From contig JAILZC010000063.1 of NCBI GenBank assembly GCA_023512665.1, positions 1 to 6,106 on the forward strand: a stretch of 6,106 nt of DNA, written 5' to 3'. The notes beneath the pieces are model-generated. The model had not been told where the DNA came from, did not search any database, and saw only the letters and a program-made list of their open reading frames with translations. The stretch is from Candidatus Bipolaricaulota bacterium. GTDB taxonomy: Bacteria; Bipolaricaulota; Bipolaricaulia; RBG-16-55-9; DRXL01. Position 1 is the first letter of the stretch, and each line of letters starts with the position of its first letter. Shown in pieces: positions 1-4,592 of the stretch. Position numbers and translations under genes: made by a program.

Positions 1-1
1 C

Positions 2-133
2 GGCCGCACCGTCGAGGCCACCGACCGGCACGTCCACTCCCTGCACGCGTACTTCCTGCGGCCCGGTGACCCGTCGGTGCCGATCATCTACGAGGTAGAC
101 CAGATTCGCGACGGCGGCAGCTTCACCACGCGC
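2..133 (+). CDS. Internal fragment of a TesB-type acyl-CoA thioesterase II (both ends missing)
   Basis: The plus-strand frame starting at base 2 reads [13 protein letters not shown], then [19 protein letters not shown]. This matches the N-terminal hotdog-fold part of TesB-type acyl-CoA thioesterases; Escherichia coli TesB has a very similar VHSFHSYFLRPGD and RDGNSF stretch. The family hydrolyses acyl-CoA to free fatty acid and CoA. The catalytic residues of the family lie in the later half, which is absent here. Of 44 codons, 41 end in G or C, unlike the neighbouring operon, which suggests a high-GC donor such as an actinobacterium (inference). Homology stops near base 133, where the sequence becomes the reverse complement of rplQ. 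No start or stop of its own is visible. It is best treated as a foreign piece joined at the contig end. The family call is confident; its presence in this genome is doubtful. Confidence 0.78.
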
Positions 134-417
134 GTGTACCCCCCGGCACGCCCTTGGAATTTCGGCCCCAGCTCCGTAAATAATTTCTCGGTGAGCGCGG
201 GGTCTTGCAGGACAGAGAACGCCAAGCGCCGCGCATGGGGATCGTTGCGCTTAGCCCACGTCACCAAGCGTTCCGCGAGCCGCGCGCTCTCCTTGGCCCG
301 CGCCACGGTCGTGTCCACCTTGCCGTGGTCAATCAGCTCTTTCACTAGATTGGCCAAGAGCGCCTTGCGATGCTCCGGAGCCCGATTGAGCTTGCGAAAT
401 TTCTTCTTGTGCCACAT
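88..417 (-). CDS. rplQ: 50S ribosomal protein L17 (bL17), C-terminus replaced at the junction
   Basis: L17 is a large-subunit protein near the peptide exit tunnel. The reading has the family N-terminus (RKLNR at residues 8-12, HRKALLANL at 16-24), the central HARRLAF (61-67) and the late motif [11 protein letters not shown] (92-102). The family normally continues with an Arg-Arg-Gly-Asp segment and an acidic/hydrophobic end such as AEMAIIELV. Here it ends in SRIWSTS and a TAG that lies in the thioesterase-like DNA, so the last 7 or so residues are not genuine L17. The start ATG lies 6 bases after the rpoA stop, with GGAG and GAGAG upstream as weak ribosome-binding sites. Trp2 and Phe7 replace the usual Arg and Gly of the MRHrkxGRKLnR opening. 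Last gene of the alpha operon; any terminator beyond it is missing. Confidence 0.93.
   Translation of the reverse strand: MWHKKKFRKLNRAPEHRKALLANLVKELIDHGKVDTTVARAKESARLAERLVTWAKRNDPHARRLAFSVLQDPALTEKLFTELGPKFQGRAGGYTRVVKLPPSRIWSTS
112..134. other. Probable chimeric junction between tesB-like fragment and rplQ
   Basis: Across these bases the plus strand encodes the thioesterase motif DGGSFTTR and the minus strand encodes the L17 motif TRVVKLPP. Both are expected at this point of their families, so about 20 bases could be common to the two parent sequences. To the left only the thioesterase frame makes sense, and to the right only L17 does. Two unrelated genes ending inside one another head-on through shared sequence is typical of a false overlap join or an amplification chimera. 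The exact breakpoint cannot be placed inside the shared stretch. Confidence 0.7.
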
Positions 418-423
418 AGGCTC

Positions 424-1350
424 TCAACTCCGCTTGACCGAGCTTTTGAGCTGATACCCCAGCTCCTCTACACGCTCGATCACCTTCTGTAACGTTTTCT
501 CGCCAAAGCCGTGGATGTCCTTCAGCTCTTCACGAGACTTCTGCAACAGGTCTTTCAATGTGATGACGCCCTTGTTCTCCAAGAGATTGCACGCGCGCTT
601 GTCAAAATCTATATCTTCTAAGCGCTTGTTCAGCTCCTCCGGCTCGACGACCGTTGACTCTGCGGCCCCGACCGGTAGCGTAAACAACTCGAAGTGCCCG
701 ATCAGAATCTGCGAGGCCTGCTGGAGCGCCTCGTCGGGGCGGACGCCGCCGTTCGTCTCCACCACGAGAGTGAGCCGGTCGTAATCGGTGCGCTCGCCCA
801 CGCGCGTCGGCTCTACAGTAAAATTGACGCGCTTCACCGGGGAAAAGTCCGAATCCACGGCGATAATCCCCAGCGGCATATCGCCCCGCTTGTTGCGCTC
901 CGCAGGACGATAGCCAAATCCCGGCTCCACTTCCATGTCGAGCACGAGCTTGCCCTTCTGGTCTACGGTAGCGATGACGTGATCGGGGTTCATCACTTCT
1001 AGTCCTTTGGGGAGTTCGATATCCCCAGCGGTGATCACGCCCGCGCCCTCGTGCTGGATATAGACGTGCTTCGGCTCGCCGTCGGTCAGACGAAACGCGA
1101 TCTCCTTGAGATTGAGGATGATCTCCAGCACGCTCTCTTTGACGCCCTCGATCGTGTCGTACTCGTGATACTTCCCGTCGAAGCGCACCCGTGTGACCTC
1201 TGCTCCCGGAATGGAAGAGAGCAGAACCCGCCGCAACGCGTTTCCCAGCGTCGTGCCATAGCCGCGCTCCAGCGGCTCGACCACAAAGACGCCTCGGGTG
1301 GGCGTCAACTCGTCCACCCTGATCTTCGGCTTCACTAGCTCTGCTCGCAT
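424..1350 (-). CDS. rpoA: DNA-directed RNA polymerase subunit alpha
   Basis: This is the 308-residue alpha subunit, which dimerises to start RNA polymerase assembly; its C-terminal domain contacts UP-element DNA and activators. The N-terminal domain shows the assembly motif [20 protein letters not shown] (residues 27-46) followed by IPGAEV, and the segment [14 protein letters not shown] (64-77). The C-terminal domain begins near residue 240. It contains [11 protein letters not shown], with Arg252 and Asn255 matching the DNA-contacting Arg265 and Asn268 of E. coli, and a helix-hairpin-helix [10 protein letters not shown] (281-290). Length is slightly short of the usual 315-330. The start [10 protein letters not shown] is chosen because upstream codons in this frame lie inside rpsD and do not resemble alpha. 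AAGGGGG, 3 bases before the ATG, overlaps the rpsD stop TAA. The gap to rpsD is 8 bases and to rplQ 6 bases, so translation is probably coupled. Confidence 0.97.
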   Translation of the reverse strand: MRAELVKPKIRVDELTPTRGVFVVEPLERGYGTTLGNALRRVLLSSIPGAEVTRVRFDGKYHEYDTIEGVKESVLEIILNLKEIAFRLTDGEPKHVYIQHEGAGVITAGDIELPKGLEVMNPDHVIATVDQKGKLVLDMEVEPGFGYRPAERNKRGDMPLGIIAVDSDFSPVKRVNFTVEPTRVGERTDYDRLTLVVETNGGVRPDEALQQASQILIGHFELFTLPVGAAESTVVEPEELNKRLEDIDFDKRACNLLENKGVITLKDLLQKSREELKDIHGFGEKTLQKVIERVEELGYQLKSSVKRS

Positions 1351-1358
1351 AGTCCCCC

Positions 1359-1979
1359 TTACCGTGAGTAGAACTCCACGATCAAGTGCATCTGCAGCTT
1401 GTGCTCCAGCTGGTCTCCTTTGGGGCGATCCAACACGTGAATGCGCCCGTCGGTGCGCTCTAGCCACGGCGGGACGGACCCCCGCCCCTTGGTCTCTAGT
1501 AAGGCTTTGATGCCGGGCTTTTGAGCGGCATTGGGCTTGAGGGCGATCACGTCTCCGGGGCGCACCAAGAACGACGGCATATTCACGCTGCGTTCGTTCA
1601 CTACGAAGTGCCCGTGGGTGACGAGCTGGCGGGCTTGATCGCGCGAGACCGCCAATCCCCCGCGATAGACAATATTGTCCAGCCGGCGCTCTAATAGCTC
1701 CAGCAAAAAGTCCCCGGTGACGCCCTTGACGCGCTTGGCCCGCTCGACATAGCGTCGGAATTGCTCCTCGCGCAGCCCGTAGATCCGCTTCACTTTCTGT
1801 TTCTCCCGCAAGTGAATCCCGTACTGGCTCATCTTGCCGAACTTGCGCTGGTGCATCCCTGGGGCGTAGGGCCGACGCTCCACGGGGCATCTCTCGCTGT
1901 AGCACTTGTCGCCCTTGAGAAAGAGCTTCTCGCCCTCGCGACGACACAAGCGGCACTTCGCTTCTGTATAGCGTCCCAT
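1359..1979 (-). CDS. rpsD: 30S ribosomal protein S4 (uS4), zinc-binding form
   Basis: S4 is a primary 16S rRNA binder that nucleates assembly of the small-subunit body and, in some bacteria, represses its own operon. The 206-residue product starts MGRYTEAKCRLCRREGEKL. It carries four cysteines, Cys9, Cys12, Cys26 and Cys31 (CX2CX13CX4C), the zinc-binding pattern of the C+ form that E. coli lacks. The S4 RNA-binding domain follows at about residues 97-160 (RRLDNIVYRGGLAVSR, then HGHFVVN), and the protein ends in the typical LIVEFYSR. GGAGGAG lies directly before the ATG, with only 3 bases between GGAGG and the start, closer than usual. The 32-base gap to rpsK is AT-rich and holds a promoter-like motif. 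Placement between rpsK and rpoA is common in many bacterial phyla; Bacillus subtilis keeps rpsD elsewhere. Confidence 0.97.
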   Translation of the reverse strand: MGRYTEAKCRLCRREGEKLFLKGDKCYSERCPVERRPYAPGMHQRKFGKMSQYGIHLREKQKVKRIYGLREEQFRRYVERAKRVKGVTGDFLLELLERRLDNIVYRGGLAVSRDQARQLVTHGHFVVNERSVNMPSFLVRPGDVIALKPNAAQKPGIKALLETKGRGSVPPWLERTDGRIHVLDRPKGDQLEHKLQMHLIVEFYSR

Positions 1980-2005
1980 ACTCCTCCGTTCAGAATAGTA
2001 TCAAA

Positions 2006-2014
2006 ATTATATCA
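2006..2014 (-). promoter_or_regulatory. Candidate extended -10 promoter upstream of rpsD
   Basis: The minus strand reads TGATATAAT, an exact match to the extended -10 consensus TGnTATAAT. The TGA is also the stop codon of rpsK. The start of rpsD lies 26 bases downstream of the hexamer, which would leave a leader of about 20 bases holding the GGAGGAG ribosome-binding site. There is no good -35: the hexamer 17 bases upstream is GCTCCG. Extended -10 promoters can work without one. The site may be a chance match in an AT-rich spacer. Confidence 0.35.
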
Positions 2015-2356
2015 ATGCAGATGATGCTCGGAGCTGTGCGAGACCGGCGTGACGTTCTTGACGTCCTCGACACGAATACCAGACCCCTTCAGGGTGTTCA
2101 CGACGGAGTTGCGCCCTTGCCCCGTCCCGTTGATCGTGACGATCAAGGAGCGCACCCCGAGCTCGCGCATCTTGGCGATGAGCGACTCACAGGCGAGCTG
2201 GGCCGCGTAGGGCGTGCCCTTCTTGCTCCCCTTGAAGCCGCGTGTGCCGGGACTGGCCCAGGCTAAGACATGGCCGTCTAGGTCCGTCAGCGTCAGAATC
2301 GTATTATTAAACGTCGAGTGCACATGGAGCCGTGCGCGGTCTACTTTGCGGGCCAC
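2012..2356 (-). CDS. rpsK: 30S ribosomal protein S11 (uS11) with divergent C-terminus
   Basis: S11 sits on the 30S platform and binds 16S rRNA near the mRNA exit, beside S7. The core is clear: HVHSTFNNTILTLTD (residues 11-25), WASPGTRGFKGSKKGTPYAA (33-52) and GTGQGR (77-82). The protein is 114 residues against a usual 125-130. The N-terminal basic tail is short, starting MARKVDRAR. The normal ending, TPIPHNGCRPPK followed by a run of Arg, is replaced by TPVSHSSEHHLH and a stop. No reading frame of the following 33 bases restores the missing motif. The start is GTG, placed by MARKVDR and by GAGGTGATC, a long anti-Shine-Dalgarno match 2 bases before it. The rpsM stop lies 15 bases upstream. Identity is certain; the tail is unusual. 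Confidence 0.95.
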   Translation of the reverse strand: MARKVDRARLHVHSTFNNTILTLTDLDGHVLAWASPGTRGFKGSKKGTPYAAQLACESLIAKMRELGVRSLIVTINGTGQGRNSVVNTLKGSGIRVEDVKNVTPVSHSSEHHLH

Positions 2357-2371
2357 AGGATCACCTCACTC

Positions 2372-2740
2372 TCACTTGCGCTTGCCGGCCTTGGCCGGGC
2401 GCGGGCCTTTCCAGGTTCGGGCGTTGCTGCGCGTCTTCTGGCCGCGCACCGGCAACCCCACCGTGTGCCGTACACCGCGATAACACTTGATCGTCTTCAA
2501 CCGGGCAATGTCGTTCGAGACCTTCCTGCGCAGGTCGCCCTCGACTTGATATTTCGTCTCGATCTCCTTGCGCAGGGCGGTGATCTCCTGCTCGGTCAAG
2601 TCGCGCACCTTCTTGTCCAAGGCGATCTTCGTCTGGTGCAGGATGCGGCGCGACAACGGGGTCCCGATCCCGTAGATATACGTGAGTGCAATCTCTATGC
2701 GTTTATTGCTGGGCAGATCTACTCCGGCGATTCTGGCCAT
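2372..2740 (-). CDS. rpsM: 30S ribosomal protein S13 (uS13)
   Basis: S13 is in the head of the small subunit. It forms bridges to L5 in the large subunit and its C-terminal tail reaches P-site tRNA. The 122-residue product begins with the hallmark [20 protein letters not shown] and YIYGIG (residues 21-26). It has the helical middle with DLTEQEI (47-53) and the conserved basic segment from YRGVRH (87-92) through [14 protein letters not shown] (95-108), then a lysine-rich end. Length and motifs are normal for the family. AGGAGG lies 7 bases before the ATG, the cleanest ribosome-binding site in the window. The gene starts 30 bases after rpmJ. In E. coli the rpsM leader is where S4 represses the alpha operon; this spacer is too short to show such a pseudoknot by eye. 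Confidence 0.98.
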   Translation of the reverse strand: MARIAGVDLPSNKRIEIALTYIYGIGTPLSRRILHQTKIALDKKVRDLTEQEITALRKEIETKYQVEGDLRRKVSNDIARLKTIKCYRGVRHTVGLPVRGQKTRSNARTWKGPRPAKAGKRK

Positions 2741-2770
2741 GCTCAGCCCTCCTCTTCAATTCGCTGTTCA

Positions 2771-2887
2771 TTAGCACCCCTGGCGCTGCTTATGCTTCGG
2801 GTTCTTACAGATCACCATGACGCGCCCACGACGGCGCACGATCTTACACGAATCACAGATCTTCTTGACGGAACTGCGCACCTTCAT
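2771..2887 (-). CDS. rpmJ: 50S ribosomal protein L36 (bL36), zinc-binding form
   Basis: This 38-residue protein is the smallest large-subunit protein and binds 23S rRNA near the L7/L12 stalk base. The translation opens [20 protein letters not shown] and ends [16 protein letters not shown], the standard family sequence and length. Cys11, Cys14, Cys27 and His32 form the zinc ribbon of the C+ type. The start ATG follows GAGGTGA by 7 bases. The gene lies 24 bases after infA and 30 bases before rpsM, the usual place for rpmJ at the start of the alpha gene group. Its small size makes it easy to miss, but the match leaves little doubt. Confidence 0.97.
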   Translation of the reverse strand: MKVRSSVKKICDSCKIVRRRGRVMVICKNPKHKQRQGC

Positions 2888-2911
2888 CTTGGGGTCACCT
2901 CACATCTCCCT

Positions 2912-3127
2912 TTACTCGCGATAGATGATCCGCCCGTGGCTGAGATCATACGGCGAGAACTCCACGGTTACTTTGTCCCCTGGCAGGATTTTTATATAGT
3001 GCTTGCGAATCCGCCCGGAAATATGACAGAGTGCTTCCGTGCCGTTCTCAAACCGCACCCGAAACATCGAGCCCGGATAGGCTTCTACAACCTCGCCACG
3101 GCGCTTGATGAATTCACTCTTGCCAAT
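2912..3127 (-). CDS. infA: Translation initiation factor IF-1, apparent ATT start
   Basis: IF1 is a single OB-fold protein that binds the 30S A site and helps IF2 and IF3 choose the initiator tRNA. The frame encodes [20 protein letters not shown], then [27 protein letters not shown] (residues 35-53) and [13 protein letters not shown] near the end: 71 residues, normal for the family. No ATG, GTG or TTG lies in frame between the map stop and this conserved sequence. The only codon in the right place is ATT at 3127-3125; upstream are just TCT, AGG and the map TGA. GAGGTGA at 3140-3134 gives a strong Shine-Dalgarno 6 bases away. ATT is a known rare start, as in E. coli infC. A one-base sequencing loss is the alternative, since a TTG one base upstream would otherwise give the more usual MAKSEF opening. 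Confidence 0.93.
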   Translation of the reverse strand: MGKSEFIKRRGEVVEAYPGSMFRVRFENGTEALCHISGRIRKHYIKILPGDKVTVEFSPYDLSHGRIIYRE

Positions 3128-3133
3128 AGACCT

Positions 3134-3140
3134 TCACCTC
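3134..3140 (-). promoter_or_regulatory. Strong Shine-Dalgarno for infA overlapping the map stop
   Basis: The minus strand reads GAGGTGA, seven bases complementary to the 16S rRNA 3' end, ending 6 bases before the ATT proposed as the infA start. Its last three bases are the TGA stop of map. The spacing is near optimal for ATT and supports initiation there rather than far downstream at the in-frame ATG (residue 21), which would remove the first third of IF1. Confidence 0.7.
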
Positions 3141-3955
3141 GACACGGCTCCCCCAACGGTAGCGGGCTCAAAGACCCCCAGCCCCAGCAGATCCGGCGGG
3201 GCATGCTCGCGCACTAAGACCATCGCTTCAAAGTGAGCCGCAACGGTCGCTCCCGGGGCGACCGCCGTCCAGTTGTCTTCTAAAACTTCGATCTCGATCA
3301 AATCGTTCTCGCCGTCGGCCACCATGGGCTCGATGCAGATGACCATGCCCTCGCGCAGCAGGGGCCCCTGCCCGGGGGAGCCGTAATTGGGCACTTGTGG
3401 CTCCTCGTGCATCTGCCGTCCGATCCCGTGCCCGACAAAGTTCGTGACCACCGACAGTTCGTGACTGTTGACATACCGCTGAATCGCGGAGGAAATATCG
3501 CCCACGCGGTTCCCCCCGCGCGCAGCTTCAATGCCCTTCCATAAAGCCTCTTGAGCCACCCGCACGACACGCGCCTCGTGGGGCGCGCGCGGGGCCTCTT
3601 CAATAATAACCGTTGTGGCCAAGTCCGCGCAAAACCCCTGACGGATCATGCCGATATCTATCGAGAGCACGTCGCCGGGCTTGAGAATTCTCTCTGCTTT
3701 GGGGATGCCATGCACGACCTCCGCGTCGAGCGACGTGCAGATATTCGCCGGGTAGATATATCGCCCGACGCGATACCCCTTGAATGAGGGCCGGCCACCC
3801 GCATCAGCGATGAGGCGTCCTGCGAGTCTATCTAAGTGCAGCGTCGAGACGCCCGCACGGGCTTCTCTCACTACTCTCTCTAAAATCTCTTGCAGGATCT
3901 GGGCATTCTCCCGCAAGATCGCGATCTCTGATGGGCTCTTAAGCTTGATGGCCAT
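3134..3955 (-). CDS. map: Methionine aminopeptidase, type I
   Basis: Map removes the initiator methionine from new proteins whose second residue is small. The 273-residue product has the pita-bread fold signature. Metal ligands are visible as Asp100 in SIDIGM, Asp111 in ADLATT, His176 in VGHGIG, Glu209 in CIEPM and Glu243 in AHFEAM. Catalytic His82 (VVHGIP) and His183 (QMHEEP) are also present, so the enzyme should be active. ATG at 3955 is chosen because GGAG lies 5 bases upstream and MAIKLKSPSEI matches the family opening. A GTG at 3961 would overlap the adk stop as GTGA and add two residues. The last part differs from well-studied Maps: AHFEAM replaces SAQYEHT, and the tail after VLVREH is rich in Pro, Gly and Leu. 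adk-map-infA is a conserved order. Confidence 0.96.
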   Translation of the reverse strand: MAIKLKSPSEIAILRENAQILQEILERVVREARAGVSTLHLDRLAGRLIADAGGRPSFKGYRVGRYIYPANICTSLDAEVVHGIPKAERILKPGDVLSIDIGMIRQGFCADLATTVIIEEAPRAPHEARVVRVAQEALWKGIEAARGGNRVGDISSAIQRYVNSHELSVVTNFVGHGIGRQMHEEPQVPNYGSPGQGPLLREGMVICIEPMVADGENDLIEIEVLEDNWTAVAPGATVAAHFEAMVLVREHAPPDLLGLGVFEPATVGGAVSR

Positions 3956-3957
3956 AG

Positions 3958-4587
3958 TCACTCCAGGGCCTTGCAGGCCGCACGATAGACCGTCTCGATG
4001 TCGCCGCGCGCGTCAATCTCGCGGAGCACGCTGCGCGCGCGATAGAATTCTACCAGAGGCCCGATCTCGCGCGCGTACTGCACGTCAATGCGATGCGCGA
4101 TCACTTCGGGGGTATCATCGGTGCGTTGCGTGAGCGCTCCATGACAGAGATCACAGAGCGCATCGTTCTTGGGCGGGCTGGAGAGCAGATTATAGACGCG
4201 CCCACACTGCGAGCAGACACGGCGCGCGCTCAGCCGCCGCACGATCTCGTCGCGATCCAGGCGAAAGTGCAAGGCCCGATCTACCTCCGTGACGCTCTCT
4301 AAAATCTGTGCTTGCTTCACGTTCCTGGGGAAGCCGTCGAGCACGAAGCCCGTCGTCCCCTGAACCCGATGCTTGATCATCTCCGCGACTACTTGATCCG
4401 GCACCAGTTCGCCACGGTCCATAAAGCGTTGGGCTTCTCTCCCCAGCGCCGTGCGATTCTGCACCTCACTGCGCAACAGATCGCCCGTGGAGATATGGGG
4501 CACGCCGAGCGATGCTGCGAGACGCACGGCTTGGGTCCCCTTGCCCGATCCTGGTGGCCCCAACAAGACGATCCGTCGCGCCCCCAT
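3958..4587 (-). CDS. adk: Adenylate kinase with zinc-binding lid
   Basis: Adk catalyses ATP + AMP to 2 ADP in the cytoplasm and balances adenylate pools. The 209-residue product starts MGARRIVLLGPPGSGKGTQ with the P-loop at residues 10-18. The AMP-binding segment HISTGDLLR (31-39) and the motif FVLDGFPRN (81-89) follow. The lid (about 122-160) is the long type with four cysteines, Cys125, Cys128, Cys145 and Cys148, as in Gram-positive and thermophilic enzymes, and it continues into RTDDTPEVIAHRI (155-167). Length is normal. The ATG is fixed by the P-loop opening; upstream codons in this frame fall inside secY. No convincing Shine-Dalgarno precedes it, and the start is 5 bases after the secY stop, so translation probably depends on ribosomes finishing secY. 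The TGA stop overlaps a possible GTG start of map. Confidence 0.97.
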   Translation of the reverse strand: MGARRIVLLGPPGSGKGTQAVRLAASLGVPHISTGDLLRSEVQNRTALGREAQRFMDRGELVPDQVVAEMIKHRVQGTTGFVLDGFPRNVKQAQILESVTEVDRALHFRLDRDEIVRRLSARRVCSQCGRVYNLLSSPPKNDALCDLCHGALTQRTDDTPEVIAHRIDVQYAREIGPLVEFYRARSVLREIDARGDIETVYRAACKALE

Positions 4588-4592
4588 AGCGT

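Noticed and set aside
77..454. Plus-strand open frame running from the thioesterase fragment into the region opposite rplQ.
   Set aside because: Only the part before about 133 resembles a protein family; the rest is the antisense of rplQ read across the junction.
1351..1956. Open frame on the minus strand continuing upstream of rpoA, which would add about 200 residues to the alpha subunit.
   Set aside because: It is the shifted frame of rpsD, Arg/Ala-rich and without alpha similarity; the true alpha opening is [10 protein letters not shown] at 1350.
2741..2770. Possible S4 repressor site before rpsM, as in the E. coli alpha operon.
   Set aside because: The spacer is only 30 bases and I cannot see the needed pseudoknot pairing.
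2318..3217. Long plus-strand open frame of about 299 residues opposite rpsM, rpmJ and infA.
   Set aside because: It is antisense to several clearly conserved genes, has no family features, and its length is explained by GC-rich codon structure on the other strand.
3876..4307. Shared 13-base word CTCTCTAAAATCT at 3876-3888 and 4295-4307.
   Set aside because: Both copies encode Ile-Leu-Glu in helices of Map and Adk; the match is short and explained by codon choice, not a repeat element.
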